Positions 22,356-30,640 of a DNA stretch of 64,000 bases are shown piece after piece. The stretch is taken from assembly GCA_016742175.1 (NCBI GenBank), contig JACVCH010000001.1, positions 310,001 through 374,000 on the forward strand. Direction: 5' to 3'. This DNA is from Rhizobiaceae bacterium (lineage in GTDB: Bacteria; Pseudomonadota; Alphaproteobacteria; Rhizobiales; Rhizobiaceae). The number at the start of each line of letters is the position of its first letter. Positions within the stretch are counted from its first letter, which is position 1. A program made the position numbers and the translations under genes. The notes under the pieces were generated by a model that had not been told where the DNA came from, did no database searches, and saw nothing but the letters and a program-made list of their open reading frames with translations.

Positions 22356-24638
22356 ATGACCGAGGAAGTGACCTACAAGCCCTATGACGCGCCGACAGGA
22401 GGATGGGGGTCGGTCAAGTCCCTGGTCAAGCACTCGACGGGTCAGCACGCCGTCGGAACCGTCCCCGACCTCCTGCGCCATCACAACAAACTCGGCGGCT
22501 ATGCCTGCACCAGTTGCGCGTGGGCGAAGCCGGCAAAGCCGCACGCTGCCGAATTCTGCGAGAACGGCGCGAAGGCGACCTTCTGGGATCTGACCTCGAA
22601 GCGCACGACGCCGGAATTCTTCGCCCGGCACACCGTCACGGAACTGCTCGGCTGGTCGGACTACGACCTCGAAAACGAGGGCCGGCTGACGCATCCGATG
22701 CGCTACGATTCCCCCAGCGACACCTACGTGCCGGTCGAGTGGGCCGAAGCGTTCGCCGATATCGGATCGCGCCTCAAGGGCTTCGATCCGGAAACCGTCG
22801 TCTTCTACGCTTCGGGCCGGGCGTCGCTCGAAACCTCCTACATGTACGCGCTCCTGGCCCGCATGTATGGCAACAACAACCTCCCCGACAGTTCCAACAT
22901 GTGCCACGAGACGACCTCGGTCGCCTTGCCGCAGAGCATCGGGACGCCGGTCGGGACGGTGCTGCTCGAGGATTTCGAGCACACCGACTGCATCCTGTCC
23001 TTCGGCCAGAATGTCGGCACCAACGCGCCGCGCATGCTTCATCCGCTGCAGCAGGCGCGCAAGCGCGACGCCGAAATCATCGTCTTCAATCCGTTGCGCG
23101 AGCGCGGCTGGGAGGAGTTCGTCAATCCGCAGCATGCGGGCGAGATGCTGACGAACAGCGGGACGCAGATCGCGACGCAATACCATCAGGTCCGCACCGG
23201 CGGCGACATCGCGGCGATGGTCGGCATGGCCAAGGCGCTGTTCACGCTCGACGACCAGGCAAAGGCGGCAGGCACAGATCGCGTGCTTGATGTAGATTTC
23301 ATTGCCCAGCACACGCATGGTTTTGCGTCGTTCGAGACGTATGTCCGGGCGCAGTCCTGGGACAACCTTGAACGTGAGGCCGGACTGGCGCGCGCCGCGA
23401 TGGAACGGGCGGCCGACGCCTATGCTCGCTCGAAGGCCGTGATCGCCATTTACGGGATGGGCCTGACCCAGCACAGGCTCGGCGTCGACAATGTCCAGAT
23501 GCTGGTCAATCTGATGCTGATGCGCGGCAATATCGGCCGGCAGGGCGCGGGCATGTGCCCGGTGCGCGGCCATTCCAACGTACAAGGGCAGCGGACGGTC
23601 GGCATCTCCGAAAAGACCGAACTGGTCCCCCTCGACAAGCTCGCAGCACAGTTCGGCTTCTCGCCGCCGAGGAAGGACGGCATGAACACGGTGGACGCCT
23701 GCGAGGGCGTCCTCGACGGCACGGTCAAGGCGTTCATCAGCCTCGGCGGAAACTTCGTGCGGGCGATCCCAGATACCGAGCGCATGGAAGCGGCATGGCG
23801 GGACCTCGACCTGTCGGTCCAGATCGCGACCAAGCTCAACCGCAGTCACCTCGTGACCGCCCAGACCACCTACATCCTGCCTTGCCTCGTGCGCACCGAA
23901 ATCGACGCGCAGGCAAGCGGCCCGCAAATCGTTACGGTGGAGGATTCCACGACCTGCATCCATGCTTCGCGCGGCGTGGCGACACCGGCCAGCGAGCACC
24001 TTTTGTCCGAACCCGCCATCGTGGCCGGCATCGCCAAAGCAACGCTCGCGCCCAACCCGAAAGTGCCGTGGGACGATTGGGTCGGCGACTACGGTCTCGT
24101 GCGCGACGCGATCGCGCAGACCTATCCTGACGACTTCCACGACTTCAATGCCCGGCTCGACACACCCGGCGGTTTTCCGCGCCCGATCGGCGCGCGCGAG
24201 CGCAAATGGGAAACCGAGACCGGCAAGGCGAACTTCCTCCTGCCGAAGGCGCTGCATGCGACCTTCGACGATGGCTCGCAGCCGGAGGTGTTGCGCCTCA
24301 TGACCATCCGCTCGAACGACCAGTTCAACACGACGATCTACGGCTACGACGACCGGCTTCGCGGCATCCACGGCTCCCGCATGATCGTGATGATGAACGC
24401 CGAAGACATGGCAAGGCTCGGCGTGAAGGCCGACGATGTCGTCCGGCTGGAAACGGTCGGTGACGACGAAATGGTCCGCAGCCTCGCCGGATTACGCGTC
24501 ATCGAATTCGACGTCCCACGCGGCTGCATCGCTGCCTACTATCCCGAAACGAACCCGCTCATCCCGCTCTACCAGCACGCCGAAGAAAGCAAGACGCCGG
24601 CGGCGAAGTCGGTCCCGGTTCGAGTGCGTCTGGCCTGA
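22356..24638 (+). CDS. FdhF/YdeP-family molybdopterin oxidoreductase
   Basis: A 760-residue cytoplasmic molybdoenzyme of the YdeP group. The N-terminal region has CTSCAWAKP and a later CENGAKATFWD, an incomplete iron-sulfur motif compared with formate dehydrogenase. The Mo ligand position is Cys in SNMCHETTSVALPQSIG rather than selenocysteine. MGDC-binding regions include LMRGNIGRQGAGMCPVRGHSNVQG and the C-terminal DDVVRLETVGDDE domain. E. coli YdeP is linked to acid resistance, but its substrate is unknown. ACAGGAGA precedes the ATG at 22356; it follows the oxidase operon by 81 bases. Confidence 0.85.
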   Translation: MTEEVTYKPYDAPTGGWGSVKSLVKHSTGQHAVGTVPDLLRHHNKLGGYACTSCAWAKPAKPHAAEFCENGAKATFWDLTSKRTTPEFFARHTVTELLGWSDYDLENEGRLTHPMRYDSPSDTYVPVEWAEAFADIGSRLKGFDPETVVFYASGRASLETSYMYALLARMYGNNNLPDSSNMCHETTSVALPQSIGTPVGTVLLEDFEHTDCILSFGQNVGTNAPRMLHPLQQARKRDAEIIVFNPLRERGWEEFVNPQHAGEMLTNSGTQIATQYHQVRTGGDIAAMVGMAKALFTLDDQAKAAGTDRVLDVDFIAQHTHGFASFETYVRAQSWDNLEREAGLARAAMERAADAYARSKAVIAIYGMGLTQHRLGVDNVQMLVNLMLMRGNIGRQGAGMCPVRGHSNVQGQRTVGISEKTELVPLDKLAAQFGFSPPRKDGMNTVDACEGVLDGTVKAFISLGGNFVRAIPDTERMEAAWRDLDLSVQIATKLNRSHLVTAQTTYILPCLVRTEIDAQASGPQIVTVEDSTTCIHASRGVATPASEHLLSEPAIVAGIAKATLAPNPKVPWDDWVGDYGLVRDAIAQTYPDDFHDFNARLDTPGGFPRPIGARERKWETETGKANFLLPKALHATFDDGSQPEVLRLMTIRSNDQFNTTIYGYDDRLRGIHGSRMIVMMNAEDMARLGVKADDVVRLETVGDDEMVRSLAGLRVIEFDVPRGCIAAYYPETNPLIPLYQHAEESKTPAAKSVPVRVRLA

Positions 24639-24729
24639 TCGGACGCAAAATGGGCGGTCACGGGGCGGGCCTGTAACGAAAAATTGGAAGGGCTGGGGGG
24701 TGTGCCGGACCGCAAGATGCCAACCCGCC

Positions 24730-25065
24730 TCAGCTTTCGGAAGCGCCGAATGTGATCAGGGCGACCGCCATGACGGCCAGTACGAGTCCGACCGATTGCA
24801 CGCCCGAGACACGCTCGTCGTAAAGCGCGAAAGCGACGATATTGATCGCGACAAGTTGGATCACCGCCGACAGGCTCAGCGCAACGCCCATTCCAACCTC
24901 ACGGATGAGCCTGAGCATGATCAGGTTTCCGAGCGTGTACAGCACGAGCGTCGTGAACAGCCAAGAAACGCTGTTTTCCGATACGGCCCACGCCTTGGCA
25001 GCACTCGCAGCGGCGACGAATGTGAGTGTCGAGGCGATTAGCAGTGAGATGCTGATGAACGTCAT
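24730..25065 (-). CDS. Small multidrug resistance (SMR/EmrE-like) transporter
   Basis: A 111-residue protein with four hydrophobic helices, the SMR size. The second half (LIREVGMGVALSLSAVIQLVAINIVAFALYDERVSGVQSVGL-type) resembles the SMR/DMT loop pattern LYDERVS. The membrane-embedded glutamate of EmrE (Glu14) is not evident in helix 1, which reads SISLLIASTLTFVAAASAAKAWAVSE, so drug export is uncertain and an EamA-half origin is possible. The ribosome binding site is weak, and the frame upstream is the decayed DUF6671-like fragment. Confidence 0.6.
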   Translation of the reverse strand: MTFISISLLIASTLTFVAAASAAKAWAVSENSVSWLFTTLVLYTLGNLIMLRLIREVGMGVALSLSAVIQLVAINIVAFALYDERVSGVQSVGLVLAVMAVALITFGASES

Positions 25066-25149
25066 CTGCGGAAAATGGCGGGGCTTCTTTGGCAGGTCAA
25101 CGTGTCGCTCTTTGCGCTGGGTTTCTGGGTGGAACACATCGGGTCCAGA

Positions 25150-25370
25150 CGATGTTGCGTCATCGAAAAGGAGTGTCCAATGACCGACGACAAACGAGAA
25201 ACGCCCCGCGGCGAGCGGGATCTTGGGGGGTGCGGTCTGTAGTTGCCTTCGCTGGCGATGCCAATCGGCAAGCCTGTTGCCTTCATGCCCAGCCAAGCCT
25301 CCGCGATCGCGGCCTCGCGGATGGTGCCGGCACGCGAGATCTCGCCGGTGAAAATGCCGAGCGCGTCGCG
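25150..25370 (-). pseudogene. Frameshifted fragment of a DUF6671-like gene
   Basis: Directly after the ligase stop, the minus strand reads RDALGIFTGEISRAGTIREAAIAEAWLGMKATGLPIGIASEGNYRPHP (split here only in description), which matches the middle of DUF6671 proteins as I remember them. At the six-C run (plus-strand 25225-25230) the sense continues in another frame as KIPLAAGRFSFVVGHWTLLFDD. There is no start codon, the N-terminal third is missing, and the frame is broken, so this is a relic. It marks an old recombination junction at the left edge of the catabolic region. Confidence 0.55.
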
Positions 25371-26891
25371 TCAATATCGGGATAGCTTGATCGCCATCTC
25401 GACGATGTCCCGGCGGCTCAGCTTTCCGGTGGCGTTGACGGGCAGGCTGTCGACAAAGAACAGGGCTTTCGGAATCTTGTAGCGTGCAAGACGATCGGCG
25501 CAGAATTCCAGCAGTTCGTGCTGGCTTGTCGGAGATTGAGGCCTTGCGACCACCAGTGCCGTGACGCGTTCGCCCCACCGGGCATCGGGTGTGCCGACGA
25601 CGGCAACCTCGCGAACGGCCGGATGGGTCTCCAGCACCTGCTCGACCTCGCGCGGATAGACGTTCTCGCCGCCGGAAATGATCAGGTTCTTGCGCCGGTC
25701 GACAAGATGGACGAAGTCGTCCTCGTCCTGCCTGCCGATATCGCCCGTTCGAAGCCAGCCATCCTCGGTGAAGGCCTGCCGCGTCGCCTCGGGATCGTTG
25801 CGGTAACCGGCGAAGACGTGCTTGCCCTTCAACTGCAATTCGCCCGGCTTACCGATCCTCGACGGCGCGCCGTCGTCACCGACGAGCCGCATTTCGGTGT
25901 GGAAAAATGGCCGGCCGATCGCGCCTGCCTTGGCGGTCGCATGAGCTTGGTCGACGAACAGCCCCGGCCCACAGGTCTCGGTGGCACCGTAGCTTTGCAT
26001 CACGGGTATGCCGAATGCCGCGTAGCGTTGAATGAGGGAAGGCGGCGTCGGTGCGGCGCCGGTCAATATCCAGCGCACGCTGCGCAACCGCGTCGATGCC
26101 TCGTCATCGCCGATGCCCAGAAGGTCGAGCAGCATCGTCGGCACCGCAAAGAAGTGATCGACCTTCTCCTCCTCGATCAATTGCGCAACGCGTTCGGCGT
26201 TCCAGCGCATGGGAACGACCAGCGTAATGCCGAGATGGATGGAATGGCAGATGAAGGAGAGCCCGCCGACATGGAACATCGGGACGGGCAGAAGGTGGAC
26301 GTCGCCTAGCCGGAAATCGAGCGAGGCCGTCATGGTGAGCGAGGCCCAGAACATCTGTTCATGCGTGATCATCACCGCCTTCGGCCGCCCTGTCGTTCCC
26401 GACGTGTAGACGAGCACCAACGTGTCAGTGGGCTCGACTTGCGCGGTGGGAGGCGTGTCAGGCAGGTCCGCCGGGCGGTCGGCTCCGGTGCTCAGGACCG
26501 GGATTGCCTGTCCGGCCAGTGCCTGCCCGGCCAGGTCGGACAGGGTCGGATGGACGACGGCCAGCGACAGGTCGCTGTCGCGCACGACCGAGGCAAGTTC
26601 CGAGGCTGCCAGGCGGGTGTTGAGCGCACAGGTGACGGCGCCGAGCTTGGCGAGCGCCAAGAAGAATTCGATGAAGGCGAGGCCGTTGGGAACGAACAGT
26701 CCGACCCGGTCGCCCCGCGCGATCCCCATGCCGGCAAGGAGATGGGCAAGTCCGTTCGACCGCGCCTCCAACTCGGCAAAACTGACACGCGCGCCGTCTT
26801 CCGTCACGACGGCGCAGGCCGCGGCGCTGATGCGCGCGCGCGATTCCAGCAGGCGACCGATGACATGCGACGTGGGGTCGAATGCCGTCAT
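25371..26891 (-). CDS. Acyl-CoA synthetase (AMP-forming)
   Basis: A 506-residue ANL-superfamily enzyme that activates a carboxylic acid to its CoA thioester via an acyl-AMP. Motifs: P-loop YTSGTTGRPKAVMITH (about 162-177), A5-like QSYGATETCGP, the TGDIGRQDEDDFVHLVDRRKNLIISGGENVYPREVE hinge, and the C-terminal catalytic lysine in LPVNATGKLSRRDI. The substrate is not evident. It is the last gene of a leftward coupled set (M20, crotonase, ligase) and overlaps the crotonase stop as ATGA. Confidence 0.9.
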   Translation of the reverse strand: MTAFDPTSHVIGRLLESRARISAAACAVVTEDGARVSFAELEARSNGLAHLLAGMGIARGDRVGLFVPNGLAFIEFFLALAKLGAVTCALNTRLAASELASVVRDSDLSLAVVHPTLSDLAGQALAGQAIPVLSTGADRPADLPDTPPTAQVEPTDTLVLVYTSGTTGRPKAVMITHEQMFWASLTMTASLDFRLGDVHLLPVPMFHVGGLSFICHSIHLGITLVVPMRWNAERVAQLIEEEKVDHFFAVPTMLLDLLGIGDDEASTRLRSVRWILTGAAPTPPSLIQRYAAFGIPVMQSYGATETCGPGLFVDQAHATAKAGAIGRPFFHTEMRLVGDDGAPSRIGKPGELQLKGKHVFAGYRNDPEATRQAFTEDGWLRTGDIGRQDEDDFVHLVDRRKNLIISGGENVYPREVEQVLETHPAVREVAVVGTPDARWGERVTALVVARPQSPTSQHELLEFCADRLARYKIPKALFFVDSLPVNATGKLSRRDIVEMAIKLSRY

Positions 26892-27709
26892 TTGCCGGGC
26901 GTCCGGAACGGGCCGTCGCGCGCGTCGAGGAAGGCCCGCATGCCCTGGTCGCGCAGGATATCCTGCAGCTTGCGGGGACCTTCGAGGCCGGCGCCGAGGA
27001 TGATGCTGTCGGCAAGCGCGTGACGCTCCGTGGCGGCGCGCAGGCCCATCAGATCATAGGCCGCCCGCAGGCTGCGCTTTTTCAGGTCCAGCGCCTCGCG
27101 CGGGATGTGCGCCAAGCGCTCGCCCATCGTCTGGGCGGTGGCGGCAAGGTCTTCGTGCGGCACGACGCGGTTGGCAAGTCCGAGCCTCAGCATCTCCTGC
27201 GCGTCGATCGCTTCGCCAAGATAGTAGAACTCGTGCACGGCCTTCGCATGGGTGAGGAACGGCATGATCAGGAAGGGCGAGAGCGCGCCGTGGCGGATTT
27301 CGGGCTCGGCAAGGCGCGCATTGTCGGCGGCCACCACCATGTCGCAGGCCATGGCGAGCGTCGCGCCCGACGCGACAGCATGGCCGTTGACGGCTGCGAT
27401 CACTGGCTGGCGCTGCGACCAGACGGTGGAGAAGAGCTCCATGTTCTGGCGCACCACCCGCTCCAGGTCGCAAAGCGCCATCTCCTCGATACCTTCCATG
27501 TCCCAACCGGTGCAGAACGCCTTCCTGCCCCGGCCAGTCACGACGATGGCGCGGATGTCGTTGCGGGTCTCCAGCCGGCGCAAGGCATCGACGATCTCAC
27601 GGTCGGTGACCGTCATGCGCAGCGCATTGTGCCGCGTCTCGCGGTCGATCGTGATCCAGGCGACCGGTCCGTTTTCGGAAAGCTCGATGTCTAAATAGGT
27701 CACGTTCAT
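26888..27709 (-). CDS. Enoyl-CoA hydratase/isomerase family protein
   Basis: A 273-residue crotonase-fold enzyme acting on CoA thioesters. The oxyanion-hole region AVNGHAVASGATLAMACDMVVAA is clear and AEPEIRHG keeps the second active-site Glu (Glu164 of rat crotonase). The first Glu (Glu144, normally GGGCELA) is Thr here (ASGATLA), so simple hydratase chemistry is doubtful; an isomerase, hydrolase or lyase is possible. Start and stop both overlap neighbouring genes by ATGA, between the M20 gene and the ligase. Confidence 0.85.
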   Translation of the reverse strand: MNVTYLDIELSENGPVAWITIDRETRHNALRMTVTDREIVDALRRLETRNDIRAIVVTGRGRKAFCTGWDMEGIEEMALCDLERVVRQNMELFSTVWSQRQPVIAAVNGHAVASGATLAMACDMVVAADNARLAEPEIRHGALSPFLIMPFLTHAKAVHEFYYLGEAIDAQEMLRLGLANRVVPHEDLAATAQTMGERLAHIPREALDLKKRSLRAAYDLMGLRAATERHALADSIILGAGLEGPRKLQDILRDQGMRAFLDARDGPFRTPGK

Positions 27710-28923
27710 CGCCCTTTCCGCCCCGCCACAAAGTCGCCCGCGACGGCCCCCCGCAATTTCGCGTCGCACATGAAATCGATCGCCGTCATCGCCATCGACT
27801 TGGCGCTGTCGACGAGCGCGTCCATGCCCGCATCGGAGGCCGCGCCGCGGGCAAAGTCCAGCGTGTGGAACTCCGTGCCGCGCGGCATGGCCTGGATCAT
27901 CGGGTGGATCGCCGGAACGAGATGGCTGACATTGCCGAAATCGGTGCTCGCCGCAAAGCCGAACGGCTGGTCGGCCATCTCGTCGAAGTTCCGACCGAGC
28001 CGTTCGGCGTTCGATCGATAGGCCTGCGCCAGCGGCCAGTTGGTGACGAGTTCGTGGTAGTCGTTCTCGTCCCAGGCGATGTCGACGCTCGCACCGGCGG
28101 CGAGTGCGCCGGCCTCGAGGCACGCGTTGAGGCGGGCGCGCATGTCTTCCAGCATGATCCGGTCCGGTGCGCGGATGACGAATTCGCCGACCGTGCGCTC
28201 GGGGATGACGTTGGTCGCGACGCCGCCCTCGGTGATGATCGCGTGGATGCGGCAGCCATGGGACAATTGCTGGCGCCAGGCGGCGATCGCATTGTAGGCA
28301 GTGACCAGCGCGTCGAGCGCGTTGATGCCGTGTTCGGGCCCGGCGGCGGCGTGGGAGGGGCGTCCGTGAAAGACGGCGCGGGCGGCGGCTCGCGCGATGA
28401 TCGGGAAGGTCGGCAGGTTGCGGTCGGCCGGATGCACCATCATTGCGCAGTCGAGGCCCTCGAACGCGCCCTTGCGCGCCAGGATGATCTTGCCGCCGCC
28501 GCTTTCTTCCGCCGGCGTGCCGATGAAGCGGACGCGGCCAGGCAGGTCGGCGCCAAGATCGGCGAGCGCGAGCGCCGCGCCCATTGCGGCAGTGCCGATG
28601 ATGTTGTGCCCGCAGGCATGGCCGATCTCCGGCAGCGCGTCATATTCGCCGACGAGGCCGACGCAGGGGAGGTTGGCCGGGCCGATGTCGCAGCGGATTG
28701 CGGTTTCCATGCCGAAGGCGGGGTGGTTGACGATGTGTCCTGCAGCCCGAAGATGCGAGGCGAGGAGCCCGCTTGCGTGGCGTTCGGTGAACGCGACCTC
28801 GGGATTGCGGTGAATGTCGAGCGACACGGAAACCAGTTCGTCGCGCCGCGCATCGACGTTTTCGCAGACCTTGGCCTTGAGCCGCGCGACCCGTGAATCC
28901 TGCTCCTCAGTCCTCATTTCCAT
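27706..28923 (-). CDS. M20-family amidohydrolase (ACY1L2/AbgB-like)
   Basis: A 405-residue dinuclear-metal amidohydrolase. Metal ligands are visible in GEYDALPEIGHACGHN (Cys104/His106), Glu139-140 in TPAEESGGGK, and a C-terminal His in the FHTLDFARG region. The family cleaves N-acyl amino acids, p-aminobenzoyl-glutamate and IAA conjugates. Followed by crotonase and acyl-CoA ligase genes, it may release a free acid that is then CoA-activated. The start at 28923 follows GAGG; ATG 28917 is an alternative. Confidence 0.86.
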   Translation of the reverse strand: MEMRTEEQDSRVARLKAKVCENVDARRDELVSVSLDIHRNPEVAFTERHASGLLASHLRAAGHIVNHPAFGMETAIRCDIGPANLPCVGLVGEYDALPEIGHACGHNIIGTAAMGAALALADLGADLPGRVRFIGTPAEESGGGKIILARKGAFEGLDCAMMVHPADRNLPTFPIIARAAARAVFHGRPSHAAAGPEHGINALDALVTAYNAIAAWRQQLSHGCRIHAIITEGGVATNVIPERTVGEFVIRAPDRIMLEDMRARLNACLEAGALAAGASVDIAWDENDYHELVTNWPLAQAYRSNAERLGRNFDEMADQPFGFAASTDFGNVSHLVPAIHPMIQAMPRGTEFHTLDFARGAASDAGMDALVDSAKSMAMTAIDFMCDAKLRGAVAGDFVAGRKGR

Positions 28924-28989
28924 GCGCACCTCGCTTCCCTGCGGTTTCGTCCGGCGGTGCCGATCGCTTGCGAAAAGACGTCGCTGCCT

Positions 28990-29108
28990 GCTTGACAATG
29001 ACGTTACGTTATCTGCAACATGCACAATGCGCAAAATAATTTATGTGCAAAAAGCATACAAAAAAGTGGAGGCGTGATTTGGCTCCGATCGGGCGAGGCG
29101 ACACGGTG
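28990..29108. promoter_or_regulatory. Divergent promoter region with a MarR-type operator candidate
   Basis: AT-rich stretch between the M20 and marR genes. It contains TTGACA at 28992-28997 and an imperfect 22-base palindrome TGCGCA-N10-TGTGCA at 29028-29049, with a further TGCACA at 29021-29026. This spacing suits a MarR dimer regulating both directions. No clean -10 element is identifiable at the canonical distance, so the promoter itself is tentative. Confidence 0.45.
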
Positions 29109-29612
29109 ATGACTCCGGGAGGCGGGCACTTCCGGCAGTATGTCTCGATCCGGCTCGAGCATGTTGCGCGTGTCGCCCGCGACGCGGCCGACACGATCTA
29201 TCGCCGCGAATGCAAGCTCGACATCCGCCAGTTGCGCGTCCTGCGCGTGCTGGAGGCCGAACCGGACCTGACCGTCTCGGAGATCGTCGATGCGACGATG
29301 TTCGAGCGCACGCTCGTCTCCCGGATCATCCAGGGCCTCGTCAAGCAGAAGCTGGTCGAGCGTCGGATCTGCGACGTCGATGCGCGCCAGCTTCGCCTGT
29401 CCTTGACGCAAACGGGCGAGGAGAAGGTGGCGACCGCGGACAAGCTGGGCGACGAGCTCAATGACGACCTGCTTGCCGTGCTGACCGTGGAGGAGCAGGC
29501 GAGCCTGAACCGCTGCCTGGAAAAGCTGATGACGTGGCGGCCGCCGAACATGGCGGTATCTGGCGCCGAAGCGGTGCCGTCGACCGAACAGGAAGAAAGG
29601 CCGTCCCGATGA
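29109..29612 (+). CDS. MarR-family transcriptional regulator
   Basis: A 167-residue winged-helix regulator. The recognition region is [47 protein letters not shown], which includes the characteristic DxR wing. It is divergent from the M20-crotonase-ligase set and first in the rightward operon, so it probably senses a pathway aromatic or acidic compound and represses both. The start at 29109 has a GAGGCG site; earlier in-frame ATG at 29043 lacks one and lies in the operator candidate. Confidence 0.88.
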   Translation: MTPGGGHFRQYVSIRLEHVARVARDAADTIYRRECKLDIRQLRVLRVLEAEPDLTVSEIVDATMFERTLVSRIIQGLVKQKLVERRICDVDARQLRLSLTQTGEEKVATADKLGDELNDDLLAVLTVEEQASLNRCLEKLMTWRPPNMAVSGAEAVPSTEQEERPSR

Positions 29613-30583
29613 ACAGGATGCCGCCTATGCTTGCGCAGCGCGGATCCGGCCTGCCGCCCGGCGCTGCCATCGTTCCCGTCACGATCCTCACCGGTTTCCT
29701 GGGCGCGGGCAAGACGACGCTCCTCAACCGGGTGCTGACCGAATCGCATGGCGCGCGGCTGGCCGTCATCGTCAATGAATTCGGCGAGCTCGGTGTCGAC
29801 GGTGCGCTCGTCGGCGACGATGCAAGCTCGGTCATCGAGCTTGCCAATGGCTGCGTGTGCTGCGCTACGCGCGGACAGCTTCTGCCGAGCCTCTACAGGC
29901 TGCTTGCCGACGACCGCCAGCTCGACGGAATCTTGATCGAGACCAGCGGCCTTGCCGATCCGTTTCCGGTCGTCGAGGAACTCGCCCACAGCACGCTTGC
30001 GGATCATGCGCGGCTCGACGGCGTGATCGCCGTCATCGACGCGCTCAATTTCGACCGCAATCTCGACAGCGCGGAAGCCGCCTATCAGCAGATCGTCGGG
30101 GCGGACATCCTGCTGGTCAACAAGACCGACCTGGTCGCGGCCGACATTCCGGGGCGGATCGCGAAGGGCGTGCGCACGCTCAACGCACACGCGAGGATCG
30201 TGGACTGCGCACGTTGCGACGTGCCGCTGGAAATCCTCTTCGACGCCCCACGAGCATCGTCGTGTGCGGCCCAGCGCAGCATCGAGGTCGAGCACGATCA
30301 GCGCCATGGCGGCTTTGCGAGCGCGGTGCTCGCCGTCGACGAGCCGTTGTCGGGCGACCGACTTGCGGCTTGGCTGGGCGACCTGCCGGCATCGGTCTTC
30401 CGCGCCAAGGGGTTCGTTCGGCTTCAGGAAGCCGACGGGGTGGTCGAGGTCAGCGCGGTCGGCACCCGTTACGTCCTGCAGCCGGCCCCGCGAGACGCGG
30501 CCAAAGCCGTCACCGGCCTGGTCGTCATCGGCCGCGCCATGCCGATCGCCGATCTGCGGCAGAGCCTGGCGGCCTGCGCATGA
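29609..30583 (+). CDS. CobW/COG0523-family GTPase (metallochaperone)
   Basis: A 324-residue G3E GTPase: Walker [10 protein letters not shown] (29-37), the CxCC metal motif GCVCC (82-85), ETSGLADP (111-118), NKTD (171-174) and a C-terminal CobW_C domain (about 235-320). Family members deliver zinc, cobalt or other metals to client enzymes or activate nitrile hydratase. Here the client is probably the neighbouring metal amidohydrolase or another operon enzyme. Translation is coupled to marR (ATGA). Confidence 0.88.
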   Translation: MNRMPPMLAQRGSGLPPGAAIVPVTILTGFLGAGKTTLLNRVLTESHGARLAVIVNEFGELGVDGALVGDDASSVIELANGCVCCATRGQLLPSLYRLLADDRQLDGILIETSGLADPFPVVEELAHSTLADHARLDGVIAVIDALNFDRNLDSAEAAYQQIVGADILLVNKTDLVAADIPGRIAKGVRTLNAHARIVDCARCDVPLEILFDAPRASSCAAQRSIEVEHDQRHGGFASAVLAVDEPLSGDRLAAWLGDLPASVFRAKGFVRLQEADGVVEVSAVGTRYVLQPAPRDAAKAVTGLVVIGRAMPIADLRQSLAACA

Positions 30584-30640
30584 CCGGATCCTCCTACACG
30601 CCGCGCCTGCGCCGCATGGCCCTCAACATCGGAGCACATC

